Of a DNA stretch of 64,000 nucleotides, positions 1-8,493 are shown in pieces; position 1 is the stretch's first letter, and each line of letters begins with the position of its first letter. The stretch is from positions 62,001 through 126,000 of the forward strand of contig DHEH01000010.1 in the NCBI GenBank assembly GCA_002399785.1. The letters run 5' to 3'. Under the pieces are notes generated by a model, which saw nothing but the letters and a program-made list of their open reading frames with translations, had not been told where the DNA came from and did not search any database. Made by a program: the position numbers and the translations under genes. This DNA is from Caryophanales bacterium UBA4855 (lineage in GTDB: Bacteria; Bacillota_I; Bacilli_A; RFN20; CAG-826).

Positions 1-2115
1 GGTCCATGCGGTCCAAATACCGAAGTTTTCTTTGATAGAGGCGAAAAACGGGATCCAGAACATATCGGAATTAAATTATTGGCCGAAGATATGGAAAATG
101 ATCGTTTTATTGAAATTTGGGGAATTGTTTTTAGTCAATTTAATGCTGTTAATGGCGTTGATAGAAAAGACTATAAAGAGTTACCACACAAAAATATTGA
201 TACAGGAGCCGGACTTGAACGTATCGCTTGCATTCTTCAAGAAACTAACACTAATTTTGAAACCGATTTATTTAGCGGAATTATAAAAGCTACACAAAAA
301 ATCTGTAAAAAGCCATATGAAGGTGAATTTTTAATGCCATATAGAGTCATTGCTGATCATATTAGAAGTTGCACTTTTGCTTTAGCAGATGGTGCTACAT
401 TTAGTAATGAAGGAAGAGGTTATGTCTTACGTAGATTATTAAGAAGAGCAATGAGATATGCCCAAAAATTAGGCATTTTTGAATCATTCTTATACAAATT
501 AGTCCCAAGTGTTATTGATGAAATGAAGTGTTTTTATCCATATTTAGTTGATAAAAAAGATTTTATTGAAAAACAAATTAAATCTGAAGAAGAAAAATTT
601 ATTAAAACTTTAAAAAGTGGTGAGGCTATTTTATATAGCGAACTTGAGAAAGGTAACAAAATTCTTTCAGGTGAAGATGCCTTTAAACTTTATGATACAT
701 ACGGATTTCCAATAGAATTAACAGAAGAAATTGCAAAAGACAAGGGTTTTGCAGTCGATATTGAAGGATTTAATAAATGTTTAGAAGCTCAAAAAGAACT
801 TGCAAGAAAATCGCGTAAAGTCATTGAATCATTCAATAAACAATCAAAAGATTTATTGGATTTTAACTTACCAAGCGTCTATACATATGAAGATAAAACA
901 ATAAAAGCTAAAGTTATTGGTTTATTTAAAGATGGAGTAAAAGTCGAATCAATCGATGATTATGGAGAAGTTGTATTTGATAAAACTAATTTTTATGCTG
1001 AAATGGGTGGTGAAATAAGCGATAAAGGATTTATTGAAAACAAAGAGTTTCGTGCTGATGTTTCTCATGTTGGAAAAGCTCCTAACGGAGAACACCTTCA
1101 TGAAATTAAAGTTATATATGGATCGATTAAAAATGGCGATGAAGTAGCACTTAATATCGACAAGAACATTCATGAATCAACAATGAAAAACCACAGCGCA
1201 ACACATCTTCTTCAAGCTGCTTTAATTAGTGTTTTAGGAACAACAATTAAACAAAAAGGAAGTTACGTTGATGAGAATTATCTTAGATTCGATTTTTCAT
1301 ATTTTGAAAAAGTTAAACCTGAAGATTTAATTAAAGTTGAACGTATGGTAAACGAATATATTGCTCAAGCCATCGAAAGAAAAACTTTAATTCTTCCTTT
1401 AGAAGAAGCTAAAAAGACAGGAGCCATTGCTGAATTTGATGGAAAATATCAAGGTACTGTTAGAGTTGTTTGCTTTGGAAATGTAAGCAAAGAATTTTGT
1501 GGAGGATGCCACGTCAATAATACTCGCGATATAGGTGTATTTAAGATTGAGTCTGAAGGGGCAATTGCTAGTGGAGTAAGACGTATTCAAGCTCGCACTG
1601 GATTAGGCGCTTATTCTTTATTTAGAGACGATATCAATTACTTAAATAATGCCCGTGATATTTTAGGTGCTTCATCATATCCTGAAATTGATACACGTAT
1701 TCATTCGCTTGAAGAAGAAGCGAAAGATTACAAAACTAAATATGAAACATTAAATAAAAAATTAGCACAATTGTCTTCTTTATCTGTTATTAATGAAATT
1801 AAAGAAGAAAACGGAAAAGCAGTATTGGTAAAATATTTTGACAATATGAACAAAGCTGGTTTAATGGATATATTAGATAGTATTAAATCAAAAATGGATA
1901 ATTATATTGTTGTTTTAGTTGGAAATGACGAAGGAAAACATCCAATAATTGTTGCTGTTGGTAAAGAGCTTGTTTCTCAAGGAATTAAAGCAGGAGACTT
2001 AATGAAAAAAGTAGCACCAATTCTTGGTGGAAATGGTGGCGGAAAACCAGATATGGCACAAGGAAGCGTGCAAGATGTTTCAAAAATTGATAAAATAATA
2101 AAAGTAATTTTATAA
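1..2115 (+). CDS. alaS: Alanyl-tRNA synthetase, 5'-truncated by the window edge
   Basis: Charges tRNA-Ala with alanine in the cytoplasm and edits mischarged Ser/Gly. The frame is open from base 1, where it reads GPCGPNTEVFFDRG, the class II catalytic-core signature of AlaRS, so the true start lies upstream; 704 residues are present out of about 870, roughly 160 missing. The editing domain shows the HSATHLL (HxxxH) and CGGCH zinc motifs, and a C-Ala-like domain ends in a Gly-rich GGNGGGKPDMAQG stretch typical of the family. An internal ATG at 79 is not the real start. The stop overlaps the ruvX start by one base, giving the classic Firmicute alaS-ruvX-DUF1292 cluster. Confidence 0.97.
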   Translation, partial: GPCGPNTEVFFDRGEKRDPEHIGIKLLAEDMENDRFIEIWGIVFSQFNAVNGVDRKDYKELPHKNIDTGAGLERIACILQETNTNFETDLFSGIIKATQKICKKPYEGEFLMPYRVIADHIRSCTFALADGATFSNEGRGYVLRRLLRRAMRYAQKLGIFESFLYKLVPSVIDEMKCFYPYLVDKKDFIEKQIKSEEEKFIKTLKSGEAILYSELEKGNKILSGEDAFKLYDTYGFPIELTEEIAKDKGFAVDIEGFNKCLEAQKELARKSRKVIESFNKQSKDLLDFNLPSVYTYEDKTIKAKVIGLFKDGVKVESIDDYGEVVFDKTNFYAEMGGEISDKGFIENKEFRADVSHVGKAPNGEHLHEIKVIYGSIKNGDEVALNIDKNIHESTMKNHSATHLLQAALISVLGTTIKQKGSYVDENYLRFDFSYFEKVKPEDLIKVERMVNEYIAQAIERKTLILPLEEAKKTGAIAEFDGKYQGTVRVVCFGNVSKEFCGGCHVNNTRDIGVFKIESEGAIASGVRRIQARTGLGAYSLFRDDINYLNNARDILGASSYPEIDTRIHSLEEEAKDYKTKYETLNKKLAQLSSLSVINEIKEENGKAVLVKYFDNMNKAGLMDILDSIKSKMDNYIVVLVGNDEGKHPIIVAVGKELVSQGIKAGDLMKKVAPILGGNGGGKPDMAQGSVQDVSKIDKIIKVIL

Positions 2116-2546
2116 TGGAAAAATTTATCGGTTTAGATTTAGGAACAACAACGGTTGGTATAGCTACAAGCGACTCTTTAGGGATTAGTCACGGAAGAGA
2201 GAATTTTCGTTTTGAAAAAGGAAATTATAAGAAGGCATTAAAAAGAGTTAGCGAATACATTGATGAGGAACTTATCAATAATATTGTTATAGGACTACCT
2301 CTTCAACTTGATCGTCAAGAAGGCGAAAGATGCGCTTCTGTACGACGTTTTATTACTGATTTATTAATATTAAAACCTAAAATTACTGTCTATTATTTCG
2401 ATGAATCTTTTACTACTATTGAAGCCCGTGAGCGTCTTCATGAAGCTGGGTTAAAAGAAAAAAAGATTAAAGAAATTATTGATATGGTTAGTGCTGAGAT
2501 TATATTAGAAGATTTTTTAAGGAGCAAAAGTTATGACAAAAAATAA
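2115..2546 (+). CDS. ruvX: Putative pre-16S rRNA nuclease / Holliday junction resolvase YqgF
   Basis: RNase H-fold protein of the YqgF/RuvX family, 143 residues, the normal length. The N-terminal GLDLGTTTVGIATSD strand carries the first catalytic Asp, the central VIGLPL strand and the DESFTT motif supply the second acidic site, and an Asp in the IIDMVSAEIIL helix completes the centre. The family is implicated in 5' maturation of 16S rRNA, while the resolvase role is an older proposal. Start and stop are coupled to both neighbours: it overlaps alaS by 1 nt and the next gene by 14 nt, so the three genes are surely one transcript. Confidence 0.93.
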   Translation: MEKFIGLDLGTTTVGIATSDSLGISHGRENFRFEKGNYKKALKRVSEYIDEELINNIVIGLPLQLDRQEGERCASVRRFITDLLILKPKITVYYFDESFTTIEARERLHEAGLKEKKIKEIIDMVSAEIILEDFLRSKSYDKK

Positions 2547-2808
2547 TGGTGATGATATCACAATTTATGATGATGAAGGCAAACAATATTTAATGAAAAT
2601 TCTTTTCACTTATGAAAATAAGGAAAGAAATTCTGAATACGTTTTTATTTATTCTCCAGATGCCCCAGAAGACATTTATTTGATGAAATATAATGAAAAC
2701 AACGAATTATTCGAAGTTGAAGACGAAGAAGAGATTGAAGAAGCGAATGAAGTTTTAGATGCTTTTAATAACGACGACAAAATTCAAGAATTAAAAGAAA
2801 GCGAATAA
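2533..2808 (+). CDS. DUF1292 (YrzB-like) small acidic protein
   Basis: A 91-residue acidic protein that begins with an ITIYDDEGKQYLMKILFTYE segment and continues with an EYVFIYSPD motif, the recognisable DUF1292 pattern. The C-terminal third is a run of Glu/Asp. The function of the family is unknown; it is almost always found directly after ruvX in Firmicutes, as here. The start has a good ribosome site (AAGGAG) inside the end of ruvX. It is probably the last gene of the alaS transcript, because a 125-base gap with the greA promoter follows. Confidence 0.88.
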   Translation: MTKNNGDDITIYDDEGKQYLMKILFTYENKERNSEYVFIYSPDAPEDIYLMKYNENNELFEVEDEEEIEEANEVLDAFNNDDKIQELKESE

Positions 2809-2897
2809 TTATTTTTAATTTATTTTTTTAGTTTTGATTATTGTTGTGTTTAAAGTTTTTTTTGTTATTTAAACTATACTTTAAGGCAAAATATTGA

Positions 2898-2903
2898 TAT
2901 AAT
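2898..2903 (+). promoter_or_regulatory. Likely -10 box for greA
   Basis: TATAAT lies 30 nt before the greA ATG, followed by a 5' leader that contains a clear AAGGAG ribosome site. No good -35 is visible; the upstream sequence is a T-rich tract. Unlike many promoters in this window, this one leaves room for a leader with a Shine-Dalgarno sequence. Confidence 0.5.
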
Positions 2904-2933
2904 TACAAACGCGATTTATATAAGGAGAAATCT

Positions 2934-3428
2934 ATGGTTACAAACAAGAATATAGAACTTACTAAAGAGGGTGTTGATAAGCTTAATGTTGAATATAGAG
3001 AATTAATCGATATTGAACGCCCAAAAATTTATGAAGCTTTACAAAATGCTAGAGGTATGGGCGATTTAAGTGAAAATGCCGATTATGATGCCGCTAGAGA
3101 TAGACAAGCTGAAGTTGAAGGTCGTATCAAAGAAATCGAATCAATCTTAGCTAACGCTAAAATTGTCGACGTCAAAAAGAATGACAAGAGCATCAGTATA
3201 GGTAAAACAATCACAGTTTCATTTGTTAAAAGTGGACTTAAGAAAGTATTTCAACTTGTTTCTAGTCAAGAAAGCGATGCTTTAACTGATTCAAAGAAGA
3301 TTAAAGTTAGTAACGTTTCTCCTGTTGGCGCTGCCTTGTTAGGACATAAAGTTGGTGATGTTGTTACAATCGATAATGTAGCTAACCCATACGATGTCGA
3401 AATAGTTGATGTTAAAGTTACCCAATAA
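2934..3428 (+). CDS. greA: Transcription elongation factor GreA
   Basis: Rescues backtracked RNA polymerase by stimulating cleavage of the 3' end of the nascent RNA. At 164 residues it has the usual length. The N-terminal coiled-coil tip carries the diagnostic ARGMGDLSENADYDAA segment with its acidic tip residues, and the C-terminal FKBP-like domain ends with the SPVGAALLGHKVGD motif. It has its own promoter and a strong ribosome site, and it is followed by a hairpin terminator, so it is probably monocistronic. Confidence 0.97.
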   Translation: MVTNKNIELTKEGVDKLNVEYRELIDIERPKIYEALQNARGMGDLSENADYDAARDRQAEVEGRIKEIESILANAKIVDVKKNDKSISIGKTITVSFVKSGLKKVFQLVSSQESDALTDSKKIKVSNVSPVGAALLGHKVGDVVTIDNVANPYDVEIVDVKVTQ

Positions 3429-3449
3429 TTAATCATATAACGGAGTTTT

Positions 3450-3482
3450 AAAAAAGTAATGGTGAAAACTATTACTTTTTTT
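3450..3482 (+). terminator. Rho-independent terminator after greA
   Basis: An 11-bp stem (AAAAAAGTAAT pairing with ATTACTTTTTT) closes a 10-nt loop, and the 3' arm runs straight into a T tract. It separates greA from the comEA promoter region. Confidence 0.85.
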
Positions 3483-3514
3483 AAATTTAGGGTATAAAAA
3501 TCTTTTACTTTTGG

Positions 3515-3526
3515 CATCTTGTATGT
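3515..3526 (+). promoter_or_regulatory. Conserved 12-bp element upstream of comEA (copy A)
   Basis: CATCTTGTATGT ends 16 nt before the comEA ATG, directly in front of the AAGGAGG ribosome site. The same 12 bases occur at 29617-29628 (plus) and 57954-57965 (minus), each time just upstream of a gene start. This copy has the weaker flank match: CTTTTGG precedes it instead of TTATAGA. I read it as the core of a promoter or operator shared by a small regulon; which protein reads it is unknown. Confidence 0.55.
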
Positions 3527-3542
3527 AAGGAGGTATTAAATT

Positions 3543-4088
3543 ATGATTCTGAAAGTAATTGTCGTTGTTTGTGTTTGTGCTATTATCGGTTTAGTTGCTT
3601 TCCAGTTTGTTGATCCTAATTTAGATTTAGGTGCTGGAGGAGGTTCTACTACAATAGTTGATGACAAAACATCAATCACTATCGGTGTAACAGGTGAAGT
3701 AAGTAGTCCTGGTGATTATGTCTTTACCGAAGATAAACCGACAATGGAAGATTTACTTGGTGCAAGCGGAGGATTGAATACTAATGGTGACGATCGTTGT
3801 TTTAATCTTGAAGCGGTGTTAGAAGCAAATTCATCTTATTATATTCCACCAAAATATGATAATAGTAATATTTGTAGTAATGAACCAATTAGTAAAATCA
3901 GCATAAACGACGGAACAAAAGAAGAGCTTTTAACGGTTAACGGATTCGGAGATGCGATTGCAACTTCTATAATAAGTTATCGCGAAGCTAACGGTGTTTT
4001 TTACACATTGGAAGCAATAATGAATGTTAGCGGTATTGGTTATGCAAAATTCAATATGTGTAAAAATTATATAATTCTTCATGATTAA
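3543..4088 (+). CDS. comEA: Competence DNA receptor ComEA
   Basis: Membrane-anchored double-stranded DNA receptor for transformation. Residues 1-25 form one membrane segment; residues about 45-115 are an SLBB-like domain (ITIGVTGEVSSPGDYVF); residues about 117-181 are a helix-hairpin-helix DNA-binding domain (ISINDGTKEELLTVNGFGDAIATSIISYRE). At 181 residues it has the family length. The start follows an AAGGAGG site. It lies 2 nt from comEC, so the two make an uptake operon. Expression is probably controlled through the conserved element just upstream, not through the greA promoter, which is cut off by a terminator. Confidence 0.92.
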   Translation: MILKVIVVVCVCAIIGLVAFQFVDPNLDLGAGGGSTTIVDDKTSITIGVTGEVSSPGDYVFTEDKPTMEDLLGASGGLNTNGDDRCFNLEAVLEANSSYYIPPKYDNSNICSNEPISKISINDGTKEELLTVNGFGDAIATSIISYREANGVFYTLEAIMNVSGIGYAKFNMCKNYIILHD

Positions 4089-4090
4089 AA

Positions 4091-6115
4091 ATGCTGTTTT
4101 TTATATTCTTTTTATCATATGTTGCCGGTTTAATTTTAATTAATGAAAATACTTATTTTATTGCAATATTTTTATTAATATTCTGTTTAATAATTTATTT
4201 CTTAAAGTATAAAAAGAATAGAAAAATAGCGATTGTTTCGATTATATTTCTAGCCTTAGGACTAATTAGAGACAATATAGATCTAAAATCGTTACAAAAC
4301 GAGAGTTATATTGGTGTAGTTATTGATAGTACCGATAACTATTTCGTGTTCTTTGACGGTTTGGAAAAATTTTATGTCCCATGTTCAGATAATGTTCGCT
4401 TGTTTAGTTTGATTAAAATAGAAGGCACTAGATTTAATTTTAGTTTTGCAACTTTAGAATCTGGTTTTGATTTTAATAAATATTTACATAATAAAGGAAT
4501 TAACGTGGGAATTTACATAAAAAACATCGAAAACATTATCAATTTCCCATTTGATTTTGAAGCTTATAAACTGAAAATATTGGAAAAATTTTCGAGTAAT
4601 GACGCTAAGGCTTTTGCTTCTTCTTTGATTTTTAACGATTCAATTAGCAGCTCGTCCCTAATTATTAAAGTCAAAAATATTCACATTATGAATTTATTTT
4701 CAATAACAGGAGTTTTTCTTAATTTTTTGTTATATGGAATAGCCAGGTTACTCAATTTTAAATTAAAAGATTCGATTTCAAAGTTCGTTTCATTATTTAT
4801 TTGTTTTCCCTTCCTATTTTTTACAATAAATCGTTTCACCACAATTAGAGTTATAGTTTTTTATTTATTTTCAACATTAAATAATTATGTTTTTCAAGAA
4901 AAAATAAGTAGGTTAAATTTTCTTTCAATAAGTGGGTTATTATTTTTAATCATAAATAAAGATTTGATCAATCAATTAAGCTTTTATATTCCTTATTTGT
5001 TATATTTCTTATTGTATTTTTCATGGTTATTATTGAATCATTATAAAAAAGGATTTGAACAAAAAATTGCTCAATCAATAATTACTTTTTTTGTTCTTTT
5101 GCCTTTCATAATAAATATGTATAAAAGTTTTAATTTCTTAAACATAATTTTAAACATTGTATTATTACCTATTTTCAAATTTATCTTCATTGTCTTAGTT
5201 ATTTCATTTTACGGTATATATTTTAATTTTTTTACTAATATTCTAAACTTTGCCGGTAAAATACTAAGGTATATTAATATAGATTTAATAAATATCAATG
5301 TTCCAAGTTTTAATCAATATTCCTTAATTCTTTATTTTATTTTATTGATGGCTTGCATATATTTCCATGAAATCAATTATAGAAAAAAATCAATTAAATA
5401 CATATCGTTATTAACTTCATCATTGATTATTTATTGTCTTCCGATAGAGAATACATTTACAACAGAAATATGCTTTATAAACGTTGGACAAGGCGATTCT
5501 ACGTTGATAAGGTGTGGTTTGACAACAATATTAATTGATACTGGCGGTTTAACATATACAGATGTAGCAACAAATAATTTGATACCTTATTTAAAAAGCA
5601 AAAGAATTTACTCAGTTGATGCAGTATTGATAACTCATAAAGATTTTGATCATTATGGAGCGTTAGATAGTTTAAAAAGAAACTTTAAAGTTAAAAATGT
5701 ATATGATTATAACTCTATTTTCCCTTTAACAGTTGGATCTATAACATTTGATAATTTAAATATTTATAAAGATCAAGCTAAGGAAGAAAATGATAAATCT
5801 TTAGTTTTATATAGTGAAATAAAAAATAATAAATTTTTATTTATGGGGGACGCACCTAAAAGTATAGAAAAAAGAATTTTGGACGATCAAAAAAATCTTG
5901 ATTGCGATTACTTAAAAGTCGGACACCACGGAAGCAATACGTCAAGTAGTGAAGAATTCATTAATCAAATAAGCCCTAATGAAGCGATAATTTCTTGCGG
6001 ATTAAAAAACAAGTTTCATCATCCTAATATAGAAACCATTAATTTATTAAATAAATATAAAATTAATATACGTAGGACCGATCAAGAAGGAACAATTTCT
6101 TATAAGTTTATATAA
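4091..6115 (+). CDS. comEC: DNA uptake channel protein ComEC
   Basis: Forms the inner-membrane channel for entry of single-stranded transforming DNA. The 674-residue protein has two N-terminal membrane helices, a soluble OB-like segment (about 70-160), a central hydrophobic 'Competence' domain with many helices (about 195-455), and a C-terminal metallo-beta-lactamase domain starting at FINVGQGDSTLI. The MBL motif reads THKDFDHYG, followed later by MGDAP and GHHGS, so the nuclease-type metal site looks intact. It starts 2 nt after comEA with no ribosome site of its own, so translation is probably coupled. There is no frameshift: uptake appears functional. Confidence 0.93.
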   Translation: MLFFIFFLSYVAGLILINENTYFIAIFLLIFCLIIYFLKYKKNRKIAIVSIIFLALGLIRDNIDLKSLQNESYIGVVIDSTDNYFVFFDGLEKFYVPCSDNVRLFSLIKIEGTRFNFSFATLESGFDFNKYLHNKGINVGIYIKNIENIINFPFDFEAYKLKILEKFSSNDAKAFASSLIFNDSISSSSLIIKVKNIHIMNLFSITGVFLNFLLYGIARLLNFKLKDSISKFVSLFICFPFLFFTINRFTTIRVIVFYLFSTLNNYVFQEKISRLNFLSISGLLFLIINKDLINQLSFYIPYLLYFLLYFSWLLLNHYKKGFEQKIAQSIITFFVLLPFIINMYKSFNFLNIILNIVLLPIFKFIFIVLVISFYGIYFNFFTNILNFAGKILRYINIDLININVPSFNQYSLILYFILLMACIYFHEINYRKKSIKYISLLTSSLIIYCLPIENTFTTEICFINVGQGDSTLIRCGLTTILIDTGGLTYTDVATNNLIPYLKSKRIYSVDAVLITHKDFDHYGALDSLKRNFKVKNVYDYNSIFPLTVGSITFDNLNIYKDQAKEENDKSLVLYSEIKNNKFLFMGDAPKSIEKRILDDQKNLDCDYLKVGHHGSNTSSSEEFINQISPNEAIISCGLKNKFHHPNIETINLLNKYKINIRRTDQEGTISYKFI

Positions 6116-6130
6116 AAAAACTAATCAAAA

Positions 6131-6136
6131 TATAAT
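6131..6136 (+). promoter_or_regulatory. -10 box for holA, leaderless-type
   Basis: TATAAT ends 11 nt before the holA ATG and no Shine-Dalgarno sequence lies between them. Transcription would begin within about 5 nt of the start codon. A -35 box is not evident, so readthrough from comEC cannot be excluded. Confidence 0.45.
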
Positions 6137-6147
6137 ACAATAAGTGC

Positions 6148-7110
6148 ATGGCAATTTTATTGTATGGCAATCAACAAATGATGATTAAAAATCAGTTAAA
6201 AAAACTGATTAAAGAACAATTTTCAAACGAAAATGAAAGGAATGTTGTTCGTTTTGATGCTTTAGAAACTAATGTTGAAGAAGTGGTAAATGAATGTTGC
6301 CAATTCAGTTTAGAATTTGCAAAAAAGATGGTTATTTTAGATAATGCACAATATTTTAGCAATTCGAGGACGAAAGCAAAAATCAATATTTCAAACAAAT
6401 TCGATATCTTATTGAATTATTTAAAAAATGAAAATCCAGATTGTTTATTAGTTATCATAGTTAATTCATCGACTATTGCTTTAAAAAATGAAATAGTTAG
6501 TTTTATTAGCAAAAATGGAAAAATAACTGAATTAAAGGATTTAACAAAAGATGATTGGCCAATTTATGTTAAAAAATATTTTATGCTTAAAAATATTGAA
6601 ATAGACAATGATGCCGTCAATGAAATTGTGTTAAGATCGAACAATGATTTAAATGTATTCATTAATGAAGCTACAAAATTAATATTATATAAAAACAATA
6701 AAATAACATTAAAAGACGTAAAAACTTTAATGATGGCACCTTTAGAAGAAAATTCTTTCGAAATACTTAATAATTTGCTTTTAAACAACAAAGAAAATGC
6801 TCTTAAAATATATCGTGATTTATCACTATATAATGTCGAGCCAATTTCTTTAATAGCTTTAATTTCGACTTCATTAATATTTTATGATGAAGTGTATATA
6901 TTGGAAAAACAAGGTCTTTCTGGAGATACTATAAGTTCAAAATTAAATGCAAATCCTTATAGAGTCAGAATGACACTAAAAACATTAAGAAATGTATCAT
7001 ATAAAAGAATTAGAAAAGCATTAGATGATCTTTACGAACTTGATAGATCGATTAAGCACAGTGAAGTGAATCGTTTCTATAACTTCGAAACATTTTTATT
7101 AAACTTCTAG
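6148..7110 (+). CDS. holA: DNA polymerase III delta subunit
   Basis: Clamp-loader subunit that opens the beta clamp at the replication fork. The 320-residue length and pattern fit HolA: an N-terminal AAA-like domain opening with ILLYGNQQMMIKNQL, VVRFDA and a 'vILDNAQYF' strand, then the all-helical lid and collar regions, with NPYRVRMTLKTLRN near the end. It is found downstream of comEC in many Firmicutes, and followed by rpsT in opposite orientation, as here. Identity is by pattern and synteny because the family diverges strongly in sequence. Confidence 0.88.
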   Translation: MAILLYGNQQMMIKNQLKKLIKEQFSNENERNVVRFDALETNVEEVVNECCQFSLEFAKKMVILDNAQYFSNSRTKAKINISNKFDILLNYLKNENPDCLLVIIVNSSTIALKNEIVSFISKNGKITELKDLTKDDWPIYVKKYFMLKNIEIDNDAVNEIVLRSNNDLNVFINEATKLILYKNNKITLKDVKTLMMAPLEENSFEILNNLLLNNKENALKIYRDLSLYNVEPISLIALISTSLIFYDEVYILEKQGLSGDTISSKLNANPYRVRMTLKTLRNVSYKRIRKALDDLYELDRSIKHSEVNRFYNFETFLLNF

Positions 7111-7115
7111 AAAAC

Positions 7116-7141
7116 AAAAAACCTCCAAAAATGGAGGTTTT
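7116..7141. terminator. Bidirectional terminator between holA and rpsT
   Basis: A 10-bp stem (AAAACCTCCA / TGGAGGTTTT) with an AAAA loop lies between the two converging genes. There is a T run on each strand, so it can serve both. Confidence 0.88.
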
Positions 7142-7162
7142 ATAAATACCAATAAAATATAA

Positions 7163-7429
7163 TTACTTGCTTAAAGTATTAACAAGATTTTGAAGATTTG
7201 ATTTTTGTCTTGCAGCTGTTGCGTGTTTTTGAATACCTTTGACAACTGATCTATCAATGACACTAAAAGCTAAAGTTAACTTCTCTTGAGCTAATTTTTG
7301 ATCTTTGGCATCAACAGCGACTCTAACGGCCTTAGCAGCACTTCTTAATTTTGATTTATAAGAAATATTTCTAACTCTGGCTTTCTCGCTTGTGATAATT
7401 CTCTTCTTTTGTTGTTTAATGTTTGCCAT
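7163..7429 (-). CDS. rpsT: 30S ribosomal protein S20
   Basis: Primary 16S rRNA-binding protein of the small subunit body. It has 88 residues, starts MANIKQQKKRI, is strongly basic and helical, and has the S20 hallmark KGIQKHATAARQKSNL near the end. The start has an AAAGAGG ribosome site. It is transcribed alone, divergently from fmt and convergently with holA. Confidence 0.96.
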   Translation of the reverse strand: MANIKQQKKRIITSEKARVRNISYKSKLRSAAKAVRVAVDAKDQKLAQEKLTLAFSVIDRSVVKGIQKHATAARQKSNLQNLVNTLSK

Positions 7430-7543
7430 AAATTCTACCTCTTTCGATACGGTTATAATAATACCATAAATAGCATATTCAATTCAAATAGAAAATATAG
7501 GCAAAAACTGTAACTTGATATCGAAAAAAGGCTATATTTGAAT

Positions 7544-7549
7544 TATAAT
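7544..7549 (+). promoter_or_regulatory. -10 box for fmt, leaderless-type
   Basis: TATAAT ends 7 nt before the fmt ATG, which is about where transcription should begin, so the mRNA is predicted to start at or next to the start codon. No Shine-Dalgarno sequence is present. Confidence 0.6.
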
Positions 7550-7556
7550 AAACAAA

Positions 7557-8492
7557 ATGGAAATCAAGAAACTTAAAATAGTGTATTTTGGTACACCAGA
7601 CATCTCGGCCAAGGTATTAGAACATCTTATTGAAGATGGATTTAATATTGTTGGTTTAGTAACTCAAATCGATAAACCACAAGGAAGAAAAAATATTATT
7701 ACGCCTACACCAACTAAAATTGTAGCAATGAAACACGGAATTAATGTTTATCAACCTGTAAAAATTAGAAACGATTTTAATTTTTTGAAAGAAATTAATC
7801 CTGATATAATATTAACTTTAGCATATGGTCAATTAATACCTCATGAAGTGTTGGAATTGCCAAAATTAGGCGCTTTTAATCTTCATGGTTCAATATTGCC
7901 AAACTATAGGGGTGCAAGTCCAATTCAATATAGTTTATTGAATGGTGACACAGAAACAGGTGTTACATTGATGGAAATGGTTGATAAAATGGATGCTGGT
8001 AAAATGTATTACGTTTCTAAAGTTGAAATATCTTTAAACGATAACTATAGTTCACTAAAAGATAAAATAAGTGATGCTGCTTATGATGCCTTCATCAACG
8101 GAATTCAAGACGTTGTCGATGGAAAAAATAAAGGAAACGAGCAAGATGAAAATCTTGCAACATTTACTGCAAAAATAAATAAAGAAGACGAAATAATCAA
8201 TTTTAATTCTGATAATATAACTCTTTTTAATAAGATTAGGGCACTTTCATATGAACCAGGAATGTATTTTGTCTTTAATAATGAAAAAATTAAAATATTA
8301 AAAACCCATATAGTTGATAGCAACGGAAAACCTGGTGAAATAATCGAATATTCAAAAAATGGATTCATTATTGCTACCTTAAATGGCGCTTTATCAGTTG
8401 ACGAAATTCAAAAGCCCGGGAAAAAAGTTATGACATTTAAAGATTTTTATAACGGGAATCAACATTTATTTGAAATTGGACAAATAATATAA
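7557..8492 (+). CDS. fmt: Methionyl-tRNA formyltransferase
   Basis: Formylates initiator Met-tRNA using 10-formyl-THF. The 311 residues contain an N-terminal formyltransferase fold with IVYFGTPDISAKVLE, the catalytic FNLHGSILPNYRGASPIQ motif (Asn, His), the GVTLMEMVDKMDAG loop with the catalytic Asp, and a C-terminal OB-like domain. The first ATG of the frame sits just behind a TATAAT box without a ribosome site. It is followed after one base by the helicase gene, so the two form an operon. Confidence 0.96.
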   Translation: MEIKKLKIVYFGTPDISAKVLEHLIEDGFNIVGLVTQIDKPQGRKNIITPTPTKIVAMKHGINVYQPVKIRNDFNFLKEINPDIILTLAYGQLIPHEVLELPKLGAFNLHGSILPNYRGASPIQYSLLNGDTETGVTLMEMVDKMDAGKMYYVSKVEISLNDNYSSLKDKISDAAYDAFINGIQDVVDGKNKGNEQDENLATFTAKINKEDEIINFNSDNITLFNKIRALSYEPGMYFVFNNEKIKILKTHIVDSNGKPGEIIEYSKNGFIIATLNGALSVDEIQKPGKKVMTFKDFYNGNQHLFEIGQII

Positions 8493-8493
8493 A

